This document shows, piece by piece, positions 29,890-38,039 of a DNA stretch of 64,000 nucleotides. The notes beneath the pieces are model-generated. The model made no database searches. It had not been told where the DNA came from and was given only the letters and a program-made list of their open reading frames with translations. Source of the stretch: Gaiellasilicea sp963791905 (GTDB lineage: Bacteria > Actinomycetota > Thermoleophilia > Gaiellales > Gaiellaceae); NCBI GenBank assembly GCA_963791905.1, contig CAWBTX010000005.1, positions 868,001-932,000 on the forward strand, given 5' to 3'. Every line of letters starts with the position of its first letter. Position 1 is the first letter of the stretch. The position numbers were made by a program, and so were the translations under genes.

Positions 29890-29891
29890 GA

Positions 29892-30048
29892 AGTGACCCT
29901 CCTGGCAACAGTTAGAGCGCCTGGCGCGCGATCCGCGGCGCATTGCTGCGTCCTCAGTCGCGTCCGGGCTGTCCAGCCCGCACGCTCCCTGCGTCCTTGC
30001 ACTGCTTGCGTCTCGCAGAGACGCGAAACCGTCACCAGGAGGGTCACT
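29892..30048 (+). repeat. Structured repeat element, copy A (rpmI-rplT gap)
   Basis: About 157 bases bounded by complementary arms AGTGACCCTCCTGG (29892-29905) and CCAGGAGGGTCACT (30035-30048). Inside are a hairpin CGGGC-TGTCCA-GCCCG (29965-29980), extended outward by GCGT/ACGC after a C-C mismatch, and a hairpin GCGTCTC-GCA-GAGACGC (30008-30024). Conserved blocks shared with copy B include CTGGCGCGCGATC, GCGTCCTCAGTCGCG and CTCCCTGCGTCCTTGCA. It starts three bases after the rpmI stop and ends two bases before the rplT ATG. Its 3' arm holds AGGAGGG, the rplT Shine-Dalgarno. Family not recognised. Confidence 0.9.
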
Positions 30049-30049
30049 G

Positions 30050-30436
30050 ATGCCGAGAGTCAAGCGATCCGTTCACGCGCGCAAGAAGCGCCGCAAGGTC
30101 CTCGGCGAGGCGAAGGGCTACTGGGGGCTCAAGAAGTCGAGCTACAAGTACGCCAAGGAGCAGGTCGAGCACTCGCTCGTCTACGCCTACCGCGACCGGA
30201 AGAACAAGAAGCGGACCTTCCGCCAGCTCTGGATCGTCCGGATCAACGCGGCCGCGCGGGCCAACGGGATGTCCTACAACCAGTTCATCTCCGGCCTGCA
30301 CAAGGCGGGCATCGAGCTCGACCGCAAGGTCCTGGCCGACCTGGCCGTGGCCGACCCGGCCGCTTTCACGGCGATCGCCGAGCAGGCCAAGGCGGCGCAC
30401 GAGTCGTCCCCAGCCAAAACGACACAGCCAGCCTGA
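30050..30436 (+). CDS. rplT: Ribosomal protein L20
   Basis: A 128-residue 23S rRNA-binding protein needed for early 50S assembly. It begins MPRVKRSVHARKKRRKVLGE, then AKGYWGLKKSSYKYAKEQ, and has a slightly long Ala/Lys/Pro tail (usual length about 117-120). The ATG has AGGAGGG six bases upstream, inside the 3' arm of the structured repeat. L20 is a known autoregulator of its operon in other bacteria; whether it uses this element is unknown. Confidence 0.97.
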   Translation: MPRVKRSVHARKKRRKVLGEAKGYWGLKKSSYKYAKEQVEHSLVYAYRDRKNKKRTFRQLWIVRINAAARANGMSYNQFISGLHKAGIELDRKVLADLAVADPAAFTAIAEQAKAAHESSPAKTTQPA

Positions 30437-31391
30437 CCGAGAGCCGCCAGCAGGCGGAGTTCTTCCGCCGGCAGGCGGCCCACTGCGAGGGGCGCTCGCC
30501 GCTGTACGCCGACCTCTGTCGGCGGCTCGCGGACGACGGGCGCGTGCCGCAGCTCGCCGGCGAGCTGACCTGGGATGCGCCGCTCCGCTTGCTGGGCGGG
30601 CTGCACGCCCTCGTCCTAAGCGGCCGCGCGGACTGGGACGACCTCGACGCCGCACTGGCGCATCCCGATCTGCCGCGGCTCGCGGCGCGTCCGATCCAGA
30701 CGAACGAGGTCCGCCGGTCCTGGCTGCTGCTGCCCTGCTTCCTCGAGATCGCCCGTCAGACGGGCGAGACCACATTCGACCTGATCGAGCTCGGCCCGAG
30801 CGCCGGCTTCAATCTCCTCTGGGACCGCTACCGGTATGCATACGAGGCCGGCGGCTGGGGCCGGGACGATGCCCTCCTCGAGCTCGCCGGCGAGGAGCGT
30901 GCGCCCGTGCCGGCCGGCCTGCTCCCGCTCGAGCCGCGCGTCCGCAGCCGCATCGGAATCGATCTCGACCCCGTGGACGTCACGACCGACGAGGGCGCGC
31001 TGCGCCTGCGCTCGTTCGTCTGGCCCGGCCAGGAGGGACGTCTGGAGCGCCTCGACCACGCGATCGAGGCCGTACGGCGCGAGCCGCCGCAGCTCGTTCG
31101 CGGCGATCTGGTCGAGACGCTGCCGACGCTGCTCGCGGACAGCTCCGACGACGCAATCACGGTCGTCTTCGAGACAGCCGTGCTCGGCTATCTCGCGGCG
31201 AGCAGTGGGAGCAGGTTGGCGAGATCCTGGACGAGGCCGGCCAAGACGGCAGGCTCGCCCTCCTCTGGACTGCACGCCCGGCGGAAGACATGCACGACTA
31301 CTGGGGACTCTGGCTTCGGCTCTGGCCCGGCGGCGAGACCCGCCTGCTCGCCCACGCAGACTTCCACGGGGCCTGGCTCGAGTGGCTCTGA
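30433..31391 (+). pseudogene. DUF2332 family protein (single-base frameshift, no canonical start)
   Basis: Reads TESRQQAEFFRRQAAHCEGR and continues with SPLYADLCRRLADDGRVPQL, IELGPSAGFNLLWDRYRY and SRIGIDLDPVDVTTDEGALR as in DUF2332 proteins of actinobacteria; function unknown. After VLGYLAA one base is missing near 31198; the other frame continues EQWEQVGEILDEAGQDGRLA and ends WLEWL at TGA 31391. No ATG/GTG/TTG begins the frame; CTG 30433, overlapping the rplT stop, is the first suitable codon. It overlaps the trmH-family gene. Confidence 0.8.
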
Positions 31392-32065
31392 TCACCTCTG
31401 CGACCAACCCGACGCTGAAGCTCGTCCGCAAGCTGCTCGGGCAGAAGCGGAAGCGTGACGAGCTCGGGCTCTTCGCGGTCGAGGGCGAGGACCTCGTCGC
31501 GGCGGCGCAGGCCGCCGGCATCGAGCCGGTCGAGCTGCTCGTTGCGGGCGAGACCGTCGACGCCGCGCTGCTCGACGGCCTCTCGACGCTGCCGCACCCG
31601 GCCCGGACGATCGCGGTCTTCCGGACCGCCGACCTGCCGCGTGGGCCGAGGGAGACGACGCTCGCGCTCTGGCACGTCAGCGATCCCGGCAACGTCGGCA
31701 CCCTGCTTCGCGCCGCCGACGCGTTCGAGGCAGCGGTCGCGCTCTCGGCCGGGTCGGCGGATCCGCTCGGGCCAAAGGCGCTGCGCGCATCGGCCGGAGC
31801 GATCTTCCGCGTCCCACTCGTCCCATTCGACGACACGGCGGGCCGGCGCGTGGCTCTCGTCGCCCACGGCGGCACGCCGCTGCACGAGCTCGAGCTCGCG
31901 GGCCCGGTCACGTTCGTCCTCGGCGCCGAGCGAGATGGACTGCCCGAGGCGATCGTCGCCGGCAGCGATGCTGTCGCCACGATCGGGCTGCCGGGCGCCG
32001 CCGAGTCGCTCAACGTCGCCGTCGCGGGCGCGATCGCGCTGTACGAGCGCTCCCGGCGCCGCTAG
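31382..32065 (+). CDS. TrmH/SpoU-family RNA 2'-O-methyltransferase
   Basis: A 227-residue RNA methyltransferase, probably modifying rRNA (TsnR/RlmB-like). The N-terminal RNA-binding segment (SATNPTLKLVRKLLGQKRKR) precedes the SPOUT knot with motif 1 (ALWHVSDPGNVGTLLRAADA), motif 2 (FVLGAERDGLP) and motif 3 (IGLPGAAESLNVAVAGAIAL). GTG 31382 overlaps the preceding stop. In many actinobacteria this gene directly precedes pheS; here about 5 kb of other genes intervenes. The stop shares CTAG with the opposite gene. Confidence 0.93.
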   Translation: MALITSATNPTLKLVRKLLGQKRKRDELGLFAVEGEDLVAAAQAAGIEPVELLVAGETVDAALLDGLSTLPHPARTIAVFRTADLPRGPRETTLALWHVSDPGNVGTLLRAADAFEAAVALSAGSADPLGPKALRASAGAIFRVPLVPFDDTAGRRVALVAHGGTPLHELELAGPVTFVLGAERDGLPEAIVAGSDAVATIGLPGAAESLNVAVAGAIALYERSRRR

Positions 32066-32761
32066 CCCGACAGGAACCAGCGTTGGGCGGCCTTCCCGAT
32101 CGCGGGCGGGACCTCGTGGCCACCGCGGAACGACTTGAACGTGACCGGGTACCCGGCGCCGCGAAGCTGCCGGACGATCGAGGTGCGGGTGCGCTCGTAC
32201 GGAAGGACCGTGTCCCTCGTCCCGTGCGAGACGAAGATGCGCGGCCTGCCGGTCTGACCGCTGCCGACGATCCCACCGGGCGAGAACGCGATCACCGACC
32301 GAAAGAGGTCGCCGCTCGCGAGGCCGAGGGAGAGGGCGTAGCTGGCGCCGTCGGAGAAGCCGCCGATGGCGACCCGCTTCCGGTCGATCCGGCAACGCGC
32401 GTACGCCTTCGCGAGGGCGCCGTTGACCGCCGCGAGGTCGGCGTCGGAGCCGAGCAGGCCGCTCCAGGTGTAGGCCTTCGAGGCGGGAGCGACGAGCACG
32501 AGACCGGGCGCGTTCCACGTCTCGAACGCGCTCAGCCCGCTGTCGGCCGAGCCGCCGGCACCGTGCAGCACGACCACGAGCGCCTTGCGGCCGCTTCCGC
32601 CGGCGGTCACGCGCATGCGGGCGGGACGGCGCTCGCTTCCGAGCCTCAAGGTGTGCACGCCCGGCTTGCACGTCTGGCTTGCTCTGAGCGCTGCCGCCGC
32701 CGGCCGTTCCGGCCGCCGCCAGCGCCGCGAGCACGGCTGCGAGCGCCAAGGCCCTCACCAT
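32062..32761 (-). pseudogene. Secreted alpha/beta hydrolase, PHB-depolymerase/esterase-like (single-base frameshift)
   Basis: The start ATG 32761 opens a Sec signal peptide (MVRALALAAVLAALAAAGTA, then GGGSAQSKPDVQAG). One extra base in a G run (plus-strand CCC at 32660-32662) breaks the frame; the other frame continues HTLRLGSERRPARMRVTAGG, VVVLHGAGGSADSG (oxyanion region), AIGGFSDGASYALSLG (nucleophile GxSxG, GFSDG) and FVSHGTRDTVLPYE (acid/His region). Restored length is about 232 residues. It lies at the end of the LemA/DUF2207 unit; its start overlaps the DUF2207 stop. Confidence 0.8.
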
Positions 32762-34613
32762 GCGCCGCCACCTCCGCCGCCGCCACCACCACCGCCTCCG
32801 CCCGAGAAGCCGCCGCCGAAGCCGCCCGAGCCGGAGGAGGGAGGAGCAAGGGCCGAGCCGAAGCCCGCGGCGAGGTCGCCGATCCCGAGCGAGGTCGCAC
32901 CGGAGCCGAGGTCGCCGTAGGGACCGATCCAGTAGATCGAGCTCGCCTGGGCGAGCGCCTCGGGCATGTGCAGCTGGGCGCCCTGCAGCACGCGCTCGGC
33001 GATCCCGAACGCGATCCCGTACACGAGGTAGCGCTCCCAGAGCTGCAGCGTCGCCGGGGGCGCCTCCTGCAGGCGTGGGAAGTCCGAGAGGTAGCGCCGG
33101 AAGGCCTCCCAGCGCTCCGCCTCCTGCTGGGCGGCCGGCGCGCGTCGCCGCCAGAGCCGGCGGTTCAGCGAGCGCAACTCCGAGGATGACGGCGTTGAGG
33201 AGCGCGCACACGCCGAAGGCGATCAGAAGCACGTCGTTCCAGCGGGGGGCGAAGGTCTCGAGGCCGTCGACTCCCCGCCAGAGCAGGATCGCGCCCAGCG
33301 CGCCGAAGACGACGATCGCGGGGATCAGCAGCTTGAGGCCGTCGCTGCGGAACCAGGGCCGGACGCTTCGCGCCGACGGCGGACTTGAAGTCGGTGAAGC
33401 GCTTCGAGTTCGAGGTCCGGTCGCTCTCGATCCGATCGCGGAACCGCGACAAGCGCTCCGGCCCGTCCTGGACGATCGAGTCGACGACCGACGCGACGGG
33501 CGCCTCGAACGTCTCGACGGGCGACTCGACGTCGGCCAGCGACACCTCGAGGTCGGCCACCTCCCGGGTGCGAAGGCCGCCCCAGATCGTCTGCTCGGTC
33601 GTCACCGGCGCCGCCGCGTAGCGGCCGCGGCGAATCAGGTCGAACAGCGTCGCGGTGAACTCGAACGAGCCCGCCTCGCCTCCCTGCGAGAGCAGCGGCG
33701 GCACGAGCGCCGGCTCGGTCGCGGTCGGGGGCTCCTGTTCGTACTCGCGGTCATAGCCGCTCCCGCGCTCGCGGCCCCACAGCCACCAGACGAGCCCGAC
33801 GAGGGCGAGCGCCGGCAGGACCGCGAGCGCGAGCAGGAGCAGCAGCGGCCGCCACGGGTTCGCGAGCGCGTCGTCGAGTCGCTCCCGGTCGCGCTCGTAG
33901 GCGGCAGCGTCCTCCTGCTCCTCGCCGGCGATCCGCTCGAGCGCCTCCCCCGACCGAACCTGCATGCCCGCAGTGGACGTGAAGCCCGAGCGAGGGATCA
34001 GCGCACGCAGCTCGACGAACTGCTTCGGCGGGATGTTGACCGCTCGAAGCGTGACGAGGTCGCCGTTGATCGTGACGTCGCCGCGCACGCTGACCGGATG
34101 CCCCCAGGCCCGAAGGACGACGGTCGGCGCTCCGAGCGTCGCCGTCAGCTGCCCGAGCCGCTGCTCCCACTGGTCGCCCCAAACCCGCAGGTTGACGTCG
34201 ACGACGTCGTCGTACGCGACCGCGAGGCCCCGCAGGCGGTAGTGGACGAGGAAGGTCCGCTCTTCGGACGACGCCTGGTAGTGCCAGACGATCCGCAGCC
34301 CCTGGTCCGTCGTCGTCGTCCCGAACGTGTCCGGCGCCCCCGAAGAACCGAGCTCGGCCGAGGCGCCCGGCCGGTAGCGGCGGCCACCCTCGGACACGGC
34401 GACGTCGTCGATCGTCTCGCCCTCTCGGAGCGGGATCTCGCGGAACGCGCCCGTGAAGCCGCCGGAGAACGCGAACGTGATGCTCTCGTCGACGATGAGC
34501 GAGCCGTCCGGCTGGACCTCGACGGCGACGTTTGCCCGCGGAAGCTCGAACGACTGAGCGGAGGCTTCCCCGGCGAGCGCGAGCGCCGCCAGCGCGGCGA
34601 CGACCGCTAAAAC
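32755..34613 (-). pseudogene. DUF2207 membrane protein (two frameshifts, no canonical start)
   Basis: A DUF2207 (YciQ-like) protein usually paired with LemA. N-terminal signal (LAVVAALAALALAGEASAQ), an extracellular beta domain (VAVEVQPDGSLIVDESITFA) and a membrane helix (LLLLLALAVLPALALVGLVW) read in one frame to DFKSAV (about 33375). A second frame carries two further helices (LLIPAIVVFGALGAILLW; LLIAFGVCALLNAVILG) to about 33178. A third frame carries LRSLNRRLWRRRAPAAQQEA and the typical glycine-rich tail GGGFSGGGGG. No ATG/GTG/TTG precedes the signal; the start is placed near 34613. The breaks are probably sequence errors. Confidence 0.78.
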
Positions 34614-35158
34614 GCGACCCGTGGTGCCTCCTCGGCCGCTTCCTCCGCCTCGAAGAACTCCCGCTTGTCGAAGCCGAACGGGCCCGCGAAGAACACGCCC
34701 GGCACGGTCTGGATCGCGTTGTTGTACGTGAGCACGGTGTCGTTGTAGACCTGCCGCGAGACGGCGATCCGGTTCTCCGTCTGCGCCAGCTCGTCCTGCA
34801 GCTGGCGGAAGTTCTCGTCGGCCTGCAGCTCGGGATAGTCCTCCGCGACCGCAAACAGCCGGCCGAGCGCCTGCCCGAGGATGCCCTCCGCCTGCGCCTG
34901 CTCGGCGGGACCCTGGGCCGACTGCGCCCGCGACCGAGCGTTCGTCACCGCCTCGAACGTCTCCCGCTCGTGCGCCGCGTAGCCCTTCACGGTCTCGACG
35001 AGGTTCGGGATCAGGTCGTAGCGCCGCTTGAGCTGCACGTCAATCTGCGCCCAGGCGTTGTCGACGCGGTTCCGCAGCGTGACCAGCCGGTTGTAGAGGA
35101 AGACGAGCGCCAGGACAAGCGCGATGAGGAGCACGATCACGATGACGACCCAGAGCAT
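34607..35158 (-). CDS. LemA family protein
   Basis: A 183-residue protein with one N-terminal membrane helix (MLWVVIVIVLLIALVLALVF) and the LemA coiled-coil domain (NRVDNAWAQIDVQLKRRYDL, IPNLVETVKGYAAHE). It ends with the conserved FFEAEEAAEEAPRVAF-type tail. LemA function is unclear; it is repeatedly linked to DUF2207/TPM envelope proteins. The ATG follows TAAGGT by six bases. DUF2207 begins at its stop. Confidence 0.92.
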   Translation of the reverse strand: MLWVVIVIVLLIALVLALVFLYNRLVTLRNRVDNAWAQIDVQLKRRYDLIPNLVETVKGYAAHERETFEAVTNARSRAQSAQGPAEQAQAEGILGQALGRLFAVAEDYPELQADENFRQLQDELAQTENRIAVSRQVYNDTVLTYNNAIQTVPGVFFAGPFGFDKREFFEAEEAAEEAPRVAF

Positions 35159-35164
35159 GGGCAG

Positions 35165-35184
35165 ACCTTATCGACTGGTACGCT
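35165..35184. promoter_or_regulatory. Divergent -10 boxes between LemA and the MOSC gene
   Basis: TAAGGT on the minus strand (35165-35170) lies six bases before the LemA ATG; TACGCT on the plus strand (35179-35184) lies six bases before the MOSC ATG. Both transcripts would be leaderless, sharing a 32-bp divergent region. Confidence 0.5.
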
Positions 35185-35190
35185 CGATAC

Positions 35191-35639
35191 ATGGCCACCG
35201 TTTCCGGGCTCTTCACGTCACCCGCGCGCAAAAGCGGCAAGTCCACGCCGCACGAGCGCGTCCAGGCGCTCGCCGGCTTCGGGCTCGAGGGCTGCGCGCA
35301 CGCGAACCCGCCGAAGCGCGAGGTGCTGTTCGTCTCGCAGGAGCACCTCGACGGCCTGCGGCTCGATCCTGGCGTGATCCGCGAGAACATCACGGTCGCC
35401 GGCGACGACGTCGAGCAGTGGCCGATCGGTCAGCGCGTCCGGGTGGGCGACGCGCTCTTCGAGATCACGATGGTCTGCGACCCCTGTCAGAGGATGGACG
35501 AGATCCGCGAGGGGCTGCGCAAGGAGCTCGAGGGCAAGCGCGGCATGCTCGCAAGGGTCGTCGAGAGCGGCGCGGTCGCCGTCGGCGACGAGATCGTGCT
35601 CGAGCGCGACGCGGTCAGCTCGGCTCGCGTAGCGCCTAG
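35191..35639 (+). CDS. MOSC domain protein
   Basis: About 148 residues. MOSC domains occur in molybdenum-cofactor sulfurases and related sulfur carriers; small stand-alone forms are of unknown substrate. Seen: VQALAGFGLEGCAHANPPKR, VREN-like PGVIRENITVAGDD, RVRVGDALFEITMVCDPCQR (the conserved cysteine) and GAVAVGDEIVLE. In the initial frame no stop is met until 36165, running over the opposite gene; a one-base shift near the end reaches TAG 35639, which shares CTAG with that gene's stop. The end is inferred. Confidence 0.82.
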
Positions 35640-36340
35640 CGTCTGGCGACGAAGACGAAGTCTTCCTCGCCGGCGTACGGCCGACGGTCGAACCAGCCGT
35701 ACTGCTCCTCGATCTGGAAGCCGGCGCTTTCGAGCAGCCGGCGCCACTCGACGGGCGAGAGCCAGGCGAGGCGCATCGTCGAAGCCTCCTCTCCCCGGCG
35801 CACCGACAGGGTCAGCGTCCGCTCCGCCTCGTCCCAGTCCGCCCGCTCGAAGATCCCCGGCTCCCGCTCGAGCCAGCGGCCGTTGGTCGCATCGATGTCG
35901 TCCTGCGCGGGCGCGAAGACGTCGAAGACGAGCCTCCCGCCGAGAACGAGCAGCTCTCGCGCGGCGGCGAGGGCCTGCTCGCGGTCCGGCTCGGTCAGCA
36001 TGTGCAGCAGCGAGCGGAACGGGATCAGGACGAGCGGGACGCGCTCCTCGACCGGCGGCTCGCGCAGGTCGCCGAGGCGCAGGTCGACGAGCTCCGCGAC
36101 GCCGTGAGCTTCCGCCCGCTCCTGCGCCACCTCGAGCATCGCGGCCGAGCCGTCGACGCCGATGACGCGCACTCCTGCCTTCGCGACCGGCACCGTGATC
36201 CGGCCGGTGCCGCACGCGAGCTCGACAACCGGCCCGCCTGACGCGACGGCCTCCTGGACGTAGAACTCGACGTCCTCGGTGACGCTCGCGCTCCACGGGT
36301 CGTAGAGGCGAGCGATCGGGTCATAAGGACTTGGATACAA
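35636..36340 (-). CDS. Class I SAM-dependent methyltransferase (second of a tandem pair)
   Basis: About 234 residues. Seen: YDPIARLYDPWSASVTEDVE, motif I VVELACGTGRITVPVA, VIGVDGSAAML, IPFRSLLHM and GGRLVFDVFAPAQDD. I place the start at TTG 36340, which overlaps the stop of the upstream paralogue; the frame stays open to 36391. The substrate is unknown. It resembles the preceding gene throughout, so it probably arose by tandem duplication. Confidence 0.85.
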   Translation of the reverse strand: MYPSPYDPIARLYDPWSASVTEDVEFYVQEAVASGGPVVELACGTGRITVPVAKAGVRVIGVDGSAAMLEVAQERAEAHGVAELVDLRLGDLREPPVEERVPLVLIPFRSLLHMLTEPDREQALAAARELLVLGGRLVFDVFAPAQDDIDATNGRWLEREPGIFERADWDEAERTLTLSVRRGEEASTMRLAWLSPVEWRRLLESAGFQIEEQYGWFDRRPYAGEEDFVFVARR

Positions 36341-37016
36341 CCCAGACGAACTCCAGCGAGCCCTCGCCGAACGGCTCGCGCTCGAAACCACCGTAGAGCG
36401 CCTCGACCTCGAGGCCCGCGACGTCGATCAACGCCTCCCACTCGGAGCGGGTCACCCACCAGAGCGAGACCTCGGGGCCGTCGTCGAGGACGATGTCGAT
36501 CCGGTTGTCGTGCGGGAATTGGCGGATCGTGTGGCCGATCCCGCGCTCGACCTGGTGGGCGCCGTCGGTCGCCGCCGCGATGCGATGGCTGAAGACGAAG
36601 GCGTTCCAGGCGAAGCGGCCGCCGGGCCGCAGCGACGCGGCGACGCGCTCGAACGTGCGCCGCTTGTCCGCCCATGTCGGCAGGTGGAGCAGCGAGCGGA
36701 AGGGGCAATAGATGAGCGCGGCGGGCTCCTCCAGGGAGAGCTCCCGCATGTCGCCCTCCCGGAGGTCGAGCTCGACGCCGGCGGCGTCTGCACGCTCCCG
36801 CGCGCCGGCGAGCATCGCCGGCGAGCGGTCGATCCCGATCACGGTTCGACCGGTCGCCTGAGCGACCGGCACGGCGACGCGACCGTTGCCGACGGCGAGC
36901 TCGACGATCGGGCCGTCGGCCTCGCGTGCGAGCTCCACGTACCAGTCAACGTCCTCCGTCATGTGCCCGGCCCAGCGGTCGTAGATCGGCGCGAACGCGT
37001 CATACGAGGACGGCAC
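36321..37016 (-). CDS. Class I SAM-dependent methyltransferase (first of a tandem pair)
   Basis: A 231-residue paralogue of the next gene: YDAFAPIYDRWAGHMTEDVD, motif I IVELAVGNGRVAVPVA, VIGIDRSPAML, CPFRSLLHLPTW, GGRFAWNAF. Motif I has AVGNG where the partner has ACGTG. GTG 37016 is chosen because a TAGCAT box (37024-37029, minus strand) lies seven bases upstream. The stop lies inside the start region of the following paralogue. Confidence 0.85.
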   Translation of the reverse strand: MPSSYDAFAPIYDRWAGHMTEDVDWYVELAREADGPIVELAVGNGRVAVPVAQATGRTVIGIDRSPAMLAGARERADAAGVELDLREGDMRELSLEEPAALIYCPFRSLLHLPTWADKRRTFERVAASLRPGGRFAWNAFVFSHRIAAATDGAHQVERGIGHTIRQFPHDNRIDIVLDDGPEVSLWWVTRSEWEALIDVAGLEVEALYGGFEREPFGEGSLEFVWVVSKSL

Positions 37017-37023
37017 GAGGCCG

Positions 37024-37033
37024 ATGCTATCGT
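37024..37033. promoter_or_regulatory. Overlapping divergent -10 boxes of the methyltransferase pair and pheS
   Basis: Minus-strand TAGCAT (37024-37029) is seven bases before GTG 37016. Plus-strand TATCGT (37028-37033) is ten bases before the pheS ATG. The two boxes overlap, so the promoters may interfere. Confidence 0.45.
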
Positions 37034-37043
37034 CGGCCGACCC

Positions 37044-38039
37044 ATGGATCTGGCTGCGCTCGAGCGAGAGGCGACGGCGGCCGTCGCGGCCGCGACCTCC
37101 CTCGACGAGGTCGAGCTGGCGCGCGTCCGCTACCTCGGCCGCAAGGCCGAGCTGCCGCAGGCGCTGCGCGAGGTCCGCGACCGCGAGACCGGGATGGCGC
37201 TGAATTCCCTCCGCCAGAAGCTCGAGTCCGGCATTGCCGAGCGCCGCGAGGCGATCGAGCGGGAAGAGCTCGACCGGCGCCTGCGCGAGGAGACGATCGA
37301 CGTGACGCTTCCGGGCGAGGCGCCGCCGCGCGGCCACCTGCACCTGATCACGCAGATCCGACGCGAGGTCGAGGACATCTTCCTCGGGCTCGGCTATCAG
37401 GTCATCGACGGGCGCGAGGTCGAGACCACCCACTACAACTTCGACGGCCTCAACTTCCCGGCGGGGCATCCGGCCCGCTCGCCGCTCGCGACCCTCTTCC
37501 TCGACGACGAGACCGTGCTGCGCACGGAGACCTCGCCGAGCCAGATCCGGACGATGGAGGCGCAGGAGCCGCCCGTCTACATCGTCACGCTTGGCCGCGT
37601 GTACCGCCGCGACACGCCCGACGCCACGCACACGCCGACCTTTCACCAGGTCGAGGGACTGGTCGTCGACGAGGGGATCACGCTCGCCGACCTCGAGGGC
37701 ACGCTCGACTACCTGCTGCGGGCGCTGTTCGGCGAGGAGCGGCGCACCGAGTTCCGGACGCACTACTTCCCGTTCACCGAGCCGTCGATCGAGGCGTACG
37801 TCTCCTGCCACGTCTGCGACGGCGACGGCTGTCCGGTCTGCCGCCACTCGGGCTGGATCGAGGTCGGCGGGGCGGGCATGGTCGATCCGAAGCTGTTCGA
37901 GTTCGTCGGCTACGACTCCGAGCGCTACACGGGCTTCGCCTTCGGCTGGGGCCTCGAGCGCATCGCGGTGCTGCGGCACGGCATTCCCGACCTGCGCGAG
38001 CTGTGGCGCAACGACCCGCGGCTCGTCTCTCAGTTCTAG
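37044..38039 (+). CDS. pheS: Phenylalanyl-tRNA synthetase subunit alpha
   Basis: A 331-residue class II catalytic subunit. Order: N-terminal coiled coil (YLGRKAELPQALREVRDRET), motif 1 (GYQVIDGREVETTHYNFDGL), motif 2 (YRRDTPDATHTPTFHQVEGL), a Cys-rich insertion (CHVCDGDGCPVC) known in many bacterial PheS proteins, and motif 3 (FAFGWGLERIAVLRHGIPDL). The TAG is directly followed by the pheT ATG. Confidence 0.97.
   Translation: MDLAALEREATAAVAAATSLDEVELARVRYLGRKAELPQALREVRDRETGMALNSLRQKLESGIAERREAIEREELDRRLREETIDVTLPGEAPPRGHLHLITQIRREVEDIFLGLGYQVIDGREVETTHYNFDGLNFPAGHPARSPLATLFLDDETVLRTETSPSQIRTMEAQEPPVYIVTLGRVYRRDTPDATHTPTFHQVEGLVVDEGITLADLEGTLDYLLRALFGEERRTEFRTHYFPFTEPSIEAYVSCHVCDGDGCPVCRHSGWIEVGGAGMVDPKLFEFVGYDSERYTGFAFGWGLERIAVLRHGIPDLRELWRNDPRLVSQF

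Noticed and set aside
29893..31458. A long plus-strand frame running from the structured repeat through rplT into the next gene
   Set aside because: The part over the repeat and rplT is out of frame with L20 and not protein-like. Only the DUF2332 portion is real.
32765..32830. Simple-sequence repeat of CCGCCACC units, and the similar run at 41186-41222
   Set aside because: Both are coding low complexity: the glycine-rich tail of DUF2207 and the polyproline linker of the cupredoxin.
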